From the NCBI GenBank assembly GCA_964383845.1, contig CAYLIF010000001.1, positions 62,001 through 126,000 of the forward strand: a DNA stretch of 64,000 nucleotides, in the 5' to 3' direction. Shown piece after piece: positions 18,286 through 27,509 of the stretch; the stretch's first letter is position 1, and the number at the start of each line of letters is the position of its first letter. Source of the DNA: JAAZGD01 sp964383845 (lineage in GTDB: Bacteria; Bacillota; Clostridia; Peptostreptococcales; Anaerovoracaceae). The notes below the pieces were generated by a model. It was not told the origin of the DNA and did no database searches. It saw only the letters and a program-made list of their open reading frames with translations. Both the position numbers and the translations under genes were made by a program.

Positions 18286-19658
18286 ATGATTTGAAAATAT
18301 TAACAAAACGTACGTGGATGTTGCTGCTACTTTCCTTGGTAATTGTTTTTGGTCTTGTTATATTTGCGGGGAATTATATAAAAAACGCATCCACATGGGT
18401 TCAACATCCTACAAATAAGCATTTATATTCAAATGGCCGGCTTTTAGCTGCGGGAACAATTTATGATCGAAAAGGTGAAGTTTTATTTGAAAAAGTAGAC
18501 GACAGCCTGAAATATCATGAAGATAAAACTATCAGAAAAGCTACTATGCACGTAATCGGTGATTCAAATGGAAATGTAGTAAGTAGCGTTCAAGTAGCAT
18601 TTGGAGAAAAACTGAGCGGTTGGAATTTAATTAGCGGAGCTTATCGTTTTAATAAAAGCGATGGAGTGCGAAAGAAAATAAAACTTACCTTAGATGCGGA
18701 CTTATGCGCAGCAGCTTATAAAGCATTAAATGGTAGAAATGGAACGGTGGGTGTCTATAACTATAAAACTGGAGAAATTCTTTGTATGGTCAGTACACCA
18801 ACATTTGATCCCCAAAATAAACCTGATGTAGAAGCTAGCCCAATCAAATATGAGGGAGTATATATTAACCGTCTTCTTTCTGCTACCTACACACCTGGTT
18901 CAGTATTTAAATTGGTTACAGCAGGAGCAGCTATAGATAATCTCGAAGACTTAGATTCAAAAGTATACAATTGCAAGGGCGAGGTAACTATAAATGGTGA
19001 TACAGTAACTTGTTTATCCAAACATGGAGAAATTGATTTTGAAAAAGCTCTTGCAGAATCATGCAATGTGGCATTTGCAGAAATATCCTTAGAATTGGGG
19101 AGAAATAGACTACAGAAATATGCGGAAAAAATAGGCTTTAATTCCAGTGTAGATGTGGATAGTATCAATACTGCTGTAGGAAAAATAAAGCTATCGGATA
19201 CAGAAGATGTAGAATTGGCCTGGGCAGGGATAGGTCAATATACGGATACCGCAAACCCCTTAAATTTCATGACTTATGTAGGCTCCATAGCAAATGAGGG
19301 TGTTCGGGTTTCACCAAAAATATTAAAGAAAAATGATTTAATATCATTGTTGCTTGACTATACCAATATAGGGAAAAGGATAATTTCTGCAAAAACAGCA
19401 AATGAACTTAAATCAATGATGAGATATAATGTTACAGAAGTTTATAAAGAGAAAAATTACCAGGGATTGGAGCTTTGCGCAAAAACTGGAACTGCTGAAG
19501 TAGGAAGTGATAAAAAGCCCCATGCTTGGTTTGTGGGATTTATGGACCGAGATGACTTCCCCCTTGCTTTTGTAGTAGTAGTTGAAAATGGAGGTCGTGG
19601 TATTCAGGCTGCAGCCCCTATAGCAAAAACGGTATTAGAGTATGCTGTTAGTAATTAA
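18282..19658 (+). CDS. Small class B penicillin-binding protein (transpeptidase)
   Basis: Class B PBPs crosslink peptidoglycan and pair with SEDS glycosyltransferases. The 458-residue protein has one N-terminal membrane anchor (about 13-30), a short region before the catalytic domain, and the penicillin-binding motifs SVFK (207-210), SCN (260-262) and KTGT (401-404). It is shorter than typical FtsI or Pbp2 because the N-terminal pedestal domain is reduced. The start is GTG at 18282, overlapping the TGA of the FHA-FtsW gene (GTGA), so the pair is translationally coupled. Likely division, elongation or sporulation role is not decided by sequence. Confidence 0.93.
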   Translation: MNDLKILTKRTWMLLLLSLVIVFGLVIFAGNYIKNASTWVQHPTNKHLYSNGRLLAAGTIYDRKGEVLFEKVDDSLKYHEDKTIRKATMHVIGDSNGNVVSSVQVAFGEKLSGWNLISGAYRFNKSDGVRKKIKLTLDADLCAAAYKALNGRNGTVGVYNYKTGEILCMVSTPTFDPQNKPDVEASPIKYEGVYINRLLSATYTPGSVFKLVTAGAAIDNLEDLDSKVYNCKGEVTINGDTVTCLSKHGEIDFEKALAESCNVAFAEISLELGRNRLQKYAEKIGFNSSVDVDSINTAVGKIKLSDTEDVELAWAGIGQYTDTANPLNFMTYVGSIANEGVRVSPKILKKNDLISLLLDYTNIGKRIISAKTANELKSMMRYNVTEVYKEKNYQGLELCAKTGTAEVGSDKKPHAWFVGFMDRDDFPLAFVVVVENGGRGIQAAAPIAKTVLEYAVSN

Positions 19659-19687
19659 AGAGAAAATACCAAACAGGAGAATTTAGC

Positions 19688-20569
19688 ATGGAAAACGAAT
19701 CAAAAAAAGCGCTGCTAATATTAGTAGGAGTAAACTTTCTTTGGGGTCTTGATTTTATTGTTATTGAATACATGATGGATTTCTTTTCCCCAACCATATT
19801 TACCATGATAAGAACGCTTATAGGTACAATAGTATTACTGGTTTTGGTCGTTATAAAGAACAAAGGCCTGTACATCAAAAAAGAGGACTGGCCCAGGGTA
19901 TTTATATCTGGTGCAGTGGGATTATCTCTTTATTTTACCATAGAAAATACTGGGGTTGGTTTTACTTCTGCTTCTTTTGCTTCTCTAATTATGGCTACGG
20001 TTCCAGTATTCGGACTTATTGGCGACAGAGTATTTTACGGAAGAAAAGTAACAGGATTGAAAATTGTTTGTGTGCTGGCTTCCATAGGCGGAGTATATTT
20101 ATTGATTTCCGGAGAACCAATGGGTATTAATATTAAGGGCCTAATTACCATGCTAGCAGCTGCTTTGTTGTGGACATTCTACATAACTTATGTTAAGCTG
20201 CTCTTTGATAAATATGATTTAATTACTCTAATGGCAGGGCTTTTTTTGTCAGGAATGATTATTCAATTGCCGATTACACTTCTTTTTACAAGGCAACCTT
20301 TGATGGAATTCACACCAGCAAGTATTTTAATAACTGTTGCGTCTGCAGTTGTTTTTATTATTATTGGTGAATTTGGATATGTGTATGCCATAGGAAAGTT
20401 AACGATAACTACAGTATCGATTTTTGAAAATGTACTGCCACTGACTGCAGTACTGTTTTCACTTTTCATATTTGGTACCATGTTGTCAGGAATACAGCTT
20501 ATAGGCGGGGTGATTATAATGATATCGGTGACGGTGCTTGCATTAAAGGATCAAGACGATGAAGGGTAA
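19688..20569 (+). CDS. EamA-family (DMT) transporter
   Basis: The 293-residue protein has ten predicted membrane helices in two EamA repeats, typical of the drug/metabolite transporter superfamily. Diagnostic stretches include NFLWGLDFIVIEYMMDFFSPTIFTMIRT in repeat one and GEFGYVYAIGKLTITTVSIFENVLPLTAVLFSLFIFGT in repeat two. Such proteins export amino acids or small metabolites or take up nucleobases; the substrate cannot be assigned. It has an AGGAGA ribosome-binding site and lies 29 bases after the PBP gene on the same strand, possibly the same transcript. Confidence 0.88.
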   Translation: MENESKKALLILVGVNFLWGLDFIVIEYMMDFFSPTIFTMIRTLIGTIVLLVLVVIKNKGLYIKKEDWPRVFISGAVGLSLYFTIENTGVGFTSASFASLIMATVPVFGLIGDRVFYGRKVTGLKIVCVLASIGGVYLLISGEPMGINIKGLITMLAAALLWTFYITYVKLLFDKYDLITLMAGLFLSGMIIQLPITLLFTRQPLMEFTPASILITVASAVVFIIIGEFGYVYAIGKLTITTVSIFENVLPLTAVLFSLFIFGTMLSGIQLIGGVIIMISVTVLALKDQDDEG

Positions 20570-20644
20570 AAAATATAAGCCTGAATTAAAATAAGATAGT
20601 ATAGATTTTAGAAAAGGGTAAAGGATAAATGGGAGGAGTTAAAA

Positions 20645-22354
20645 ATGTATAAAAAAACAATTGGCTTGCTGGTGATTTTCATGTTCATTATAACTAGCTC
20701 TGTAATTTCATATGGGGCGACAGCATCATCAGGTGTTAATGTTACTCTTCCTGTGTTTAAAGTAGCACTAAATGGAGTGGTTATGGAAAATGAATATAGC
20801 AAATATCCTTTGATTGTATATAAAGATATTACATACTTTCCAATGACCTACAGTGATTGTCGGTATCTTGGAATAGAGACAAGCTGGAAAGGAAACGAAG
20901 AGGGCCTTGTAATAGACACCACAGATATAACAGGCGCATATACTCCATATAAAACTCAGGCAAAGAATAGTAGAAGTTATAGGGCTACAGTTCCTAATTT
21001 CCCCATCAAGATAAATGGAGAAATGATAAATAATGCTAAGGAAGCTTATCCCTTATTATCTTTTCGTGACATTACATACTTTCCGATAACCTGGAGATTT
21101 GGAGTTGATGAGTTTGGCTGGGATTACAGTTTTGATTCAAAAAATGGACTTAGGATTAATTCGAAAAACATTCATTTGCTGGAAACAGAAATCCCAAATG
21201 ACAAAGCGGAAGGCTGGGACACTATGGCTATAGCCAAGGGATATCTTTATTATGTGGGAACAAAAGGGCGTATAATGCAAGCAGAGATTTATACTGGAAA
21301 TAGCTCGGACAGCGATAAAGCAATAATAAAGAAGACAAGCAGTAAAGTTGCTTATCAGCTTCCTCTACATACAATGAGTGATGGTAAATCCTATGTTATT
21401 CCCAGTCTTTATTCCAAAGACGGTAAAGCCTACCTCACATATTCAAATGGTGGTGCCACTATGGGAACAGACTATCTCCTTCTTCTTGATAGTAGTGGTG
21501 GAACTTTACTTAATAGTTCAAGAAATGAGTTGAAATCTTTTGGAGATAAAGAGTTTCAATGGTGGGTAGGACCTGCTCCAGGCCCAGGGAATTTATACAT
21601 GAAAACAGATGACCCACTTTATTCTAAGGAAACAGGTTATGAAGGATGGAAAAAGATAGGTGATCCTGACTACCTATACGGGTGGAATTGGAAGATCAGA
21701 GATGATAGCGAAAGCTCTAGTGGAAGCCAAGGAGGCAGTGGATCCCAGGACTGCTATCTTGTTGGGGAGAATTTATATATTCTCGGATTTAATATGAAGC
21801 AGGGTGAAGCATATCTTGAGAAAGGGGGCAGCAAACCTACAACTGGGATATACCAGATAAATATCAAAAGTAATGAAACTCGAAGAATCAGTGAAGAAGA
21901 GGTTTTAGCCTTTAGGGTTGAGGGTGACTTTATTTATTATCACAATAACTATGTGGAGTTCTTCGAGTATAAGATCTCTGAAAACAAGGAATCTCCCATT
22001 GGTGAAAGAAATCAACGAGCAAACAATTACGTTGAGGACTTCCAAGTTCTAGCTGGTAATCTGTATTTTAAAAGTGGAGTTGACCATGGACTATATAATT
22101 CTCAATATGACTTGCTAGGCTGGGGCGTGGGAGAATTGAAGTTGACAGGATCCAATGAAGCATATATTGCTTGTACTCTTTCTGGGAACAATCAAATACC
22201 TGATAGAGTTATGGTATTTGATAAAACCGGCAAAAAAGTATTTAGATCTTCAGATGAAACATCTGCCATAACCGTGGAAGGAAACAAGGTTTATTATTAC
22301 AATAAAAACACTAATACAGTGTGTGTGGGAGATTTCGAAAAAAAATTAATTTGA
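20645..22354 (+). CDS. Secreted protein with two stalk-like repeats and a propeller-like C-terminus
   Basis: The 569-residue protein starts with a Sec signal peptide (KKTIGLLVIFMFIITSSVISYGA, cut near residue 25). Two related repeats follow, each with a LNG/ING loop and DITYFP (about 33-95 and 115-175: KVALNGVVMENEYSKYPLIVYKDITYFP and KINGEMINNAKEAYPLLSFRDITYFP), similar to copper-amine-oxidase N-terminal domains found in clostridial surface proteins. The rest (about 190-569) has recurrent beta segments such as GYLYYVG, ENLYILG, GDFIYYHN and GNLYFKS, like DUF5050 propeller proteins. It has no SLH domain. Function unknown. It has its own strong ribosome-binding site (GGGAGGAG). Confidence 0.65.
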   Translation: MYKKTIGLLVIFMFIITSSVISYGATASSGVNVTLPVFKVALNGVVMENEYSKYPLIVYKDITYFPMTYSDCRYLGIETSWKGNEEGLVIDTTDITGAYTPYKTQAKNSRSYRATVPNFPIKINGEMINNAKEAYPLLSFRDITYFPITWRFGVDEFGWDYSFDSKNGLRINSKNIHLLETEIPNDKAEGWDTMAIAKGYLYYVGTKGRIMQAEIYTGNSSDSDKAIIKKTSSKVAYQLPLHTMSDGKSYVIPSLYSKDGKAYLTYSNGGATMGTDYLLLLDSSGGTLLNSSRNELKSFGDKEFQWWVGPAPGPGNLYMKTDDPLYSKETGYEGWKKIGDPDYLYGWNWKIRDDSESSSGSQGGSGSQDCYLVGENLYILGFNMKQGEAYLEKGGSKPTTGIYQINIKSNETRRISEEEVLAFRVEGDFIYYHNNYVEFFEYKISENKESPIGERNQRANNYVEDFQVLAGNLYFKSGVDHGLYNSQYDLLGWGVGELKLTGSNEAYIACTLSGNNQIPDRVMVFDKTGKKVFRSSDETSAITVEGNKVYYYNKNTNTVCVGDFEKKLI

Positions 22355-22383
22355 CAAGTCTATAAAGAAAGTATATAGTACGT

Positions 22384-22473
22384 GAAAAGGGAGCTGACAC
22401 AAAGTCGGCTGAGAGGAAACTCGTAATGTTTCGACCTGTAACCTGATTTGGATAATGCCAACGTAGGGATATT
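22384..22473 (+). promoter_or_regulatory. TPP riboswitch (THI element)
   Basis: The leader carries the conserved thi-box blocks in order: GGGAGC, GGCTGAGAGGAAACT, TTCGACC, AACCTGAT, GGATAATGCCAACGTAGGGA. These form the pyrimidine- and pyrophosphate-sensing arms of the thiamine-pyrophosphate riboswitch. A transcription terminator follows directly at 22484-22516, so high TPP should cause premature termination before the ABC importer genes. Confidence 0.96.
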
Positions 22474-22483
22474 TAGATTGAAG

Positions 22484-22516
22484 AGTCTTTATTCCGTAGG
22501 GATAAAGACTTTTTTA
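22484..22516 (+). terminator. Riboswitch-controlled terminator
   Basis: AGTCTTTAT (22484-22492) pairs perfectly with ATAAAGACT (22502-22510), extended by TCC/GGG inside, followed by seven T. It is the expression platform of the TPP riboswitch. Confidence 0.93.
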
Positions 22517-22543
22517 TTACGAAAAAACTCGCGGGGGGAAAAA

Positions 22544-23311
22544 TTGAAAAGACAACAACTAGAAAAAATCTATCCCATAGGAGCAATATTAATTCTCCTT
22601 ATTCTATGGCAAGTTGCTGTAGGGTTTGGTTTTGTTGACACTTTTTCTATTCCCTCCCCTTTAAAAATTTGTAATGCTATGTTTAATGAAATGGGTATGT
22701 TGCTGGGACATCTGGTCATCACGTTGTTAGAAGGTTTTTTGGGTGTCCTTCTTTCGGCCATACTTGCAATTATCATTGCGGTGCTTATGAATTTGTCTAA
22801 GGTTGCGAAACACACAATCTATCCATTATTGGTGTTCTCTCAAACGGTACCAATCATTGTGCTTGCTCCACTATTTGCTATGTGGTTTGGATTTGGAATC
22901 ATGCCCAAAATCGTGGTAGTCGTTTTAATTTGTTTTTTCCCAATAACCGTTAGCATCACCGAAGGCTTTTCAGGGATAGACCCGGAGCTAATCGACATGA
23001 TGCGGTCCATGGGAGCTAACAAGTATCATATTTTTACTAAAGTCCAATTTCCAGCAGTATTGGGCCCCTTCTTTTCCGGCCTAAAAATAGCGGTCACCTA
23101 CAGTATCATGGGTGCCATTATCGGAGAGTGGATGGGCGGGAGCGCTGGTATTGGCGTGTATATGATGCGTGTAAAAAGTTCATTTGCCTACGACAAAATG
23201 TTTGCCGCCATAGTTTTAATTTCAATACTATCCTTTCTTTTATTTAAACTGATTGGATGGATACAACGATTCGTCACACCCTGGAGTTATTATGACATTG
23301 AAAAGGAGTAA
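22544..23311 (+). CDS. thiX: ABC transporter permease, thiamine-precursor type (ThiX-like)
   Basis: The protein is a SsuC/ThiX-type inner-membrane permease with about six membrane helices and the EAA-like loop contacting the ATPase (IDMMRSMGANKYHIFTKVQFPAVLGPFFSGLKIA). The start is taken as TTG 22544 (256 residues), just after GGGGGG at 22533-22538. An upstream in-frame ATG at 22448 lies inside the TPP riboswitch and would force translation through the terminator hairpin, so it is rejected. Because the operon is under a TPP riboswitch, the substrate is inferred to be a pyrimidine precursor of thiamine, such as formylaminopyrimidine or HMP. Confidence 0.9.
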   Translation: MKRQQLEKIYPIGAILILLILWQVAVGFGFVDTFSIPSPLKICNAMFNEMGMLLGHLVITLLEGFLGVLLSAILAIIIAVLMNLSKVAKHTIYPLLVFSQTVPIIVLAPLFAMWFGFGIMPKIVVVVLICFFPITVSITEGFSGIDPELIDMMRSMGANKYHIFTKVQFPAVLGPFFSGLKIAVTYSIMGAIIGEWMGGSAGIGVYMMRVKSSFAYDKMFAAIVLISILSFLLFKLIGWIQRFVTPWSYYDIEKE

Positions 23312-23317
23312 GTTTGT

Positions 23318-24307
23318 ATGAGAAAAATAATAGGAACAGTATTAATGGTCATTTTATTGACATCGTTAATAGCTTTAACAGGTTGTCAACAAGACTCAAC
23401 CTCGAACAAAGAAATAACAGTGTTGCTAGATTGGGTGCCTAACACCAACCATACGGGACTATATGTAGCACAGGAGAAAGGTTATTTTGAAGAAGAAGGA
23501 CTAACCGTTAATATTATACAGCCTTCAGAGGGAGGCACTGCAGATTTAATAGCAGCTGGCCAAGGAGAGTTTGGAGTGAGCTACCAGGAGCAAGTGACTT
23601 ATGCAAGAACAGCGAAAACCTCTCTTCCTGTCAAAGCCATAGCCGCTGTAATTCAACATAACACATCGGGATTTGCTTCTCCTGTGGATAGAGGGATAAT
23701 AACACCAAAAGACTTTGAAGGTAAAAAATATGGTGGTTGGAATTCTCCAATGGAGGAAGCCATGTTAAAGGGGCTAATGGCCAATGAAGGAGCGGATTTT
23801 TCAAAACTGGAAATGATTAGCGTAGGCACCTTGGATTTCTTTACTGCAGTTAGCAACCACGTTGACTTTACATGGATCTATTATGGCTGGGATGGAATAG
23901 CTGCTGAAATGAAGGGTCTTACCTTGAATTTCATCAAGTTGCAGGATGTAGATGTTAATCTAGATTCTTATACTCCAGTCATCATCGCAAGTGAAGCGTT
24001 GCTTCAAGAGGACCCCGAATTAGCCAAAGCATTTTTACGGGCAGTCAGCAAAGGCTACAAATTTGCCATAGAAAACCCAGATCAAGCAGCGGAGCATTTA
24101 CTTAAGCATGCCCCTGAAATCGACAGTGAAATCGCCATAGAATCCCAACGTTACCTTGCCAAAGAGTATCAAGGGGATGCAAAAAAATGGGGTGAAATGG
24201 ATATTAATATTTGGGAGAATTACGGAGCCTTTATGTGGAATCAAGAATTGATCGAAAGTGAGTTCATAGCGGAGGATGCTTTTACCAATGAATATCTCCC
24301 TAAGTAA
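23318..24307 (+). CDS. thiY: ABC transporter substrate-binding lipoprotein, NMT1/THI5-like (ThiY-like)
   Basis: The 329-residue protein is the extracytoplasmic receptor of the thiamine-precursor importer. It begins with a lipoprotein signal peptide with lipobox LTGC (Cys at about residue 23), then the NMT1/THI5-like fold: DWVPNTNHTGLYVAQEKGYFEEEGL, a pattern shared with pyrimidine-precursor-binding ThiY. Further conserved parts are PSEGGTADLIAAGQGEFGVSYQEQ and the WIYYGWDG region lining the ligand pocket. It starts six bases after the permease stop and its 3' end overlaps the ATPase gene. Confidence 0.92.
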   Translation: MRKIIGTVLMVILLTSLIALTGCQQDSTSNKEITVLLDWVPNTNHTGLYVAQEKGYFEEEGLTVNIIQPSEGGTADLIAAGQGEFGVSYQEQVTYARTAKTSLPVKAIAAVIQHNTSGFASPVDRGIITPKDFEGKKYGGWNSPMEEAMLKGLMANEGADFSKLEMISVGTLDFFTAVSNHVDFTWIYYGWDGIAAEMKGLTLNFIKLQDVDVNLDSYTPVIIASEALLQEDPELAKAFLRAVSKGYKFAIENPDQAAEHLLKHAPEIDSEIAIESQRYLAKEYQGDAKKWGEMDINIWENYGAFMWNQELIESEFIAEDAFTNEYLPK

Positions 24308-25037
24308 GCTAGAAGTAAAAGGGGTATCCAAGAAATATGGGGAAGATTTAATACTCAAAGATATTTCCTTTTCTATAAAAGAAAATGAATTCCTATCTAT
24401 CATTGGACCCAGCGGTTGCGGAAAGTCCACACTTTTCAATGTAATTGCGGGTCTGGAGTTTCCTGTGTCTGGCACGGTGTTGTTGGACGGAAATCCCATA
24501 TTGGGAGTTACCGGGAAGGTGGGTTACATGCATCAGAAAGACCTCCTCCTTCCTTGGCGCACTGTTATTGAAAATGTGGCAATGCCTTTGGAAATAAAGG
24601 GTATGGTAAAGAAGGAAGCACAAAAACATGTGAAAGAATCTCTTGCAATTTTTGGGCTTGAGGGACATGAGAATAAATACCCTGCCCAGCTATCTGGCGG
24701 AATGCGACAAAGAACTTCATTGATGAGAGCCTCAATGCTTCCCAATGACATTATGCTCTTAGACGAACCCTTTGGTAGCTTGGATGCCATAACCAAATCA
24801 AAAATGCAGGACTACCTGTTTCATGTATTGGGACATATGAAAAAAACCATTCTCTTCATCACCCACGACATCGAAGAGGCAATCTTCCTGTCAGACAGGA
24901 TTATTGTTCTGGGGGGCAATCCTGCAGAGATAATTGATATAGAAGAAATAAAGATAGAAAAACCTAGGCAAAGAGAAGTAGTTTTGTCGCCGGAATTCAT
25001 CCAAATTAAAGGTAAATTAATTCAGTTGCTAGGATAA
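24288..25037 (+). CDS. thiZ: ABC transporter ATP-binding protein (ThiZ-like)
   Basis: This is the ATPase of the riboswitch-controlled importer. It has Walker A GPSGCGKST, a Q-loop (YMHQKDLLLPWRTV), the signature LSGGMRQR, Walker B IMLLDEPFGSLD and the switch histidine (FITHDIEEA). The gene overlaps the 3' end of the lipoprotein gene. Two starts are possible: ATG 24276 directly abutting GGAGG, and ATG 24288 at a better though slightly long distance; the latter is listed (249 residues). An intrinsic terminator at 25059 ends the operon. Confidence 0.92.
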   Translation: MNISLSKLEVKGVSKKYGEDLILKDISFSIKENEFLSIIGPSGCGKSTLFNVIAGLEFPVSGTVLLDGNPILGVTGKVGYMHQKDLLLPWRTVIENVAMPLEIKGMVKKEAQKHVKESLAIFGLEGHENKYPAQLSGGMRQRTSLMRASMLPNDIMLLDEPFGSLDAITKSKMQDYLFHVLGHMKKTILFITHDIEEAIFLSDRIIVLGGNPAEIIDIEEIKIEKPRQREVVLSPEFIQIKGKLIQLLG

Positions 25038-25058
25038 GAATTACATCCAATAAATATC

Positions 25059-25092
25059 AAAGCCTTCGAGAGTGCCTCGGAGGCTTTTTTTC
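25059..25092 (+). terminator. Intrinsic terminator of the thiamine-precursor transporter operon
   Basis: AAAGCCTTCGAG (25059-25070) pairs with CTCGGAGGCTTT (25076-25087, one wobble) around a five-base loop, followed by T residues. Confidence 0.9.
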
Positions 25093-25139
25093 TTCAAGCT
25101 GCAATTATAATTTACTTGGAATAATTGTTTAACAAGCCT

Positions 25140-25165
25140 TAAATATAAGCTTGTTTAGACGATAT
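25140..25165 (+). promoter_or_regulatory. Candidate SigD (FliA) promoter of the chemoreceptor gene
   Basis: TAAA (25140-25143), a 14-base spacer and GACGATAT (25158-25165) match the motility sigma factor consensus TAAA-N14/15-GCCGATAT except one base. A 7-base inverted repeat (AACAAGC 25131-25137 and GCTTGTT 25149-25155) brackets the -35. It sits 75 bases before a methyl-accepting chemotaxis gene, as expected for SigD control. Confidence 0.55.
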
Positions 25166-25239
25166 ATATACAAGAATGAAAGTATTTAAAAGCAAGATTC
25201 TGCTAGAATAGTTTTTAATTTTAATTAGGAGGAGCGTAT

Positions 25240-27348
25240 ATGGACATAAATAAAGATACAACCGGTAAAAAAGAGTTTAGTAATATTAAAATAGGTACTA
25301 AAATAATTTTATTGGTGTTAGTTTGTTCTTTTGTTATGACAGCAGTGGTCGGTGGAATCAGTATAATTAAAAGCAGAAGTGCAATGCGTGAAGATGCAGA
25401 AAATCTACTCCTAGAAAAAGTAAAAATATATTCAAAAGACTTTGATGAAGATCTGGTAAGATATGAAACCACTGCAAAATCTGTGCATAGATTGATAGAA
25501 GGAACTATGGACAAAAAAAGATTAAAAGAAGAAGGTTACATTGACGACTATGTTAAAAATACCTTAAATCCGGTTCTAAAGCAAATAGCAGAACAAACAG
25601 ATAAGAGTGCAGGAGTATATGTTGTATTTGATCCTAAATTCACTGGTAAGACGGAAGGGGTGTGGGCTGCATTAGATGGTGATAAAACAATACAGCTACA
25701 ACCATCAGAAATATCAGGAATAGATCCAAAAGACCCTTCTGTAGCATTTTATTACGATGCAATTAATGCTGGGGCGGCAAAATGGGGAGAGTTTTATAAC
25801 AATGATGCAGGAGTAGATGTAATGTCATATGCTATACCTATAGAATATGGAAATGACTATATAGGCATGATAGGGATAGACCTAAAAGTAACGGAGATAT
25901 TAAAGAAAATAGACGATTTTCAAATTTATGAAACAGGGTATGCAAGTCTGTTGAATAAAGATTATTTGAACATATCAAGCAATGTAAATGAAGAAGCAAA
26001 TACAGGAAAAGATGCAACCATAGAACAGTTATTTGTAGGGATGGAAGAAGAAAGTGCTGGGATAGTAGAAATTGAATTTGATGGCAATAAGGAAATCATA
26101 GCTTATTCAAAACTATACGATGGTAAAATAGTATTATTAATTGCTTCCGTAAAGGAGATTTTAACACGTGCAAAGAGTCTGGCGTTAATAATAATCTTGT
26201 CATCTTTAGTTATAATGATTATTGTTGCTTTAATATCCTTAGTATTAAGCAAAAAAATAAGCAGTCCCTTAATTTATGCCACAGGAATATTAGAGGAAAC
26301 TTCTAATTTGAATCTAAGGAATAAATATGATTCAGAAAAAGATGCGAAAATAGAAAGACAAAAGGATGAAGTAGGGGGGATCTTCAGAGCCACTCAAACA
26401 TTGAGAAAAGAAATAAGAGGCTTAGTAGGATCAATAGAGGAAACTACGAGCATAATTATTAATAATACTGGTAATTTAACAAGCGCTACAAATGAAACAA
26501 CACAGTCTATAAAAGATGTTGCTAGCACAGTAGAAGAAGTGGCAGAGGCATCATCTAATCAAGCAAGAGACGCTGAGGATGGTTCTAGAAGTATAGGAAT
26601 ACTAGCAGAAAGAATTAAAGAAGCTTTAAAAAATAGTGAGGTTGTCATTGAAGCCTCAAACAAATCGAAAACCCTAAATCAAGAAGGAACAGAATCTATG
26701 GAAGAATTAGTAGAGAAATTTAAAGTATCTAATAATTATAACCAAGAAGTTTCTGAAAATGTTAATATGCTACTAGATAACTCTAAAATGATAGAAAATA
26801 TATTAGACAGTATATTGGGCATCGCAAATCAGACAAATTTACTGGCTTTAAATGCGGCAATTGAAGCAGCTAGAGCCGGCGAAGCTGGGAAAGGTTTTGC
26901 AGTAGTTGCTGATGAAATAAGAAGATTATCCCAACAAACCCAAGAGGCTACTAAGAGCATAGAAGATATATTGAAAACCATACAAACTCAAGTAGGATCA
27001 ACTAAAGATAGCACCGATTTATCTAAAGATGCTTTAGATGAGGCCAATAAAAAGCTGAATTTAGTTAATGAAGTTTTTGAAGAGAATTATTCTGCAATTC
27101 TATTGTCTATATCTGCCATAGATGAACTAGAGAAGAAACTACTAGAGGTAGATAAACATAAAGAAGAAGCTGTAATCGCTATGCAAAACATAAGATCAAT
27201 TACTCAAGAAACTGCCGCCGCCACAGAAGAAGTAGCTGCATCTATGGAAGAGCAATCCACCATAATAGAAAACATATCAGAAAATGTGGATGATTTAGCA
27301 AGTACCATAGAAAAGTTAGGAGGATTGGTCCGCCGATTTAAACTTTAA
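25240..27348 (+). CDS. Methyl-accepting chemotaxis protein
   Basis: The 702-residue receptor senses extracellular signals and controls CheA. It has a membrane helix (about 22-43), an extracellular dCache-type sensor domain (about 44-305; GVYVVFDPKFTGKTEGVWAA and IPIEYGNDYIGMIGIDLKVTEI), a second helix (about 310-335), a HAMP-like linker and a long cytoplasmic coiled coil with the conserved hairpin tip (IANQTNLLALNAAIEAARAG, about 527-546) and the methylation-helix pattern ETAAATEEVAASMEEQ. No CheB/CheR tether is seen. It is monocistronic between two terminators, with AGGAGG before ATG 25240. Confidence 0.95.
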   Translation: MDINKDTTGKKEFSNIKIGTKIILLVLVCSFVMTAVVGGISIIKSRSAMREDAENLLLEKVKIYSKDFDEDLVRYETTAKSVHRLIEGTMDKKRLKEEGYIDDYVKNTLNPVLKQIAEQTDKSAGVYVVFDPKFTGKTEGVWAALDGDKTIQLQPSEISGIDPKDPSVAFYYDAINAGAAKWGEFYNNDAGVDVMSYAIPIEYGNDYIGMIGIDLKVTEILKKIDDFQIYETGYASLLNKDYLNISSNVNEEANTGKDATIEQLFVGMEEESAGIVEIEFDGNKEIIAYSKLYDGKIVLLIASVKEILTRAKSLALIIILSSLVIMIIVALISLVLSKKISSPLIYATGILEETSNLNLRNKYDSEKDAKIERQKDEVGGIFRATQTLRKEIRGLVGSIEETTSIIINNTGNLTSATNETTQSIKDVASTVEEVAEASSNQARDAEDGSRSIGILAERIKEALKNSEVVIEASNKSKTLNQEGTESMEELVEKFKVSNNYNQEVSENVNMLLDNSKMIENILDSILGIANQTNLLALNAAIEAARAGEAGKGFAVVADEIRRLSQQTQEATKSIEDILKTIQTQVGSTKDSTDLSKDALDEANKKLNLVNEVFEENYSAILLSISAIDELEKKLLEVDKHKEEAVIAMQNIRSITQETAAATEEVAASMEEQSTIIENISENVDDLASTIEKLGGLVRRFKL

Positions 27349-27365
27349 CAACAAACATAACACTT

Positions 27366-27394
27366 AGGGCTCTATGAAAGTAGGGCCTTTTTTT
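27366..27394 (+). terminator. Intrinsic terminator after the chemoreceptor gene
   Basis: AGGGCTCTA (27366-27374) pairs with TAGGGCCTT (27381-27389, with wobbles) across a six-base loop, followed by a run of T. Confidence 0.8.
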
Positions 27395-27509
27395 GTTGGT
27401 AGAAATTCTCGAAAATTCAAATCATAGAAAAATAGATATAAATCATACAAAGAAGGGTATAGTTATTAAATAAAGATATAGATAAGATTGAAGGTGGGGG
27501 TGCCTTGAA

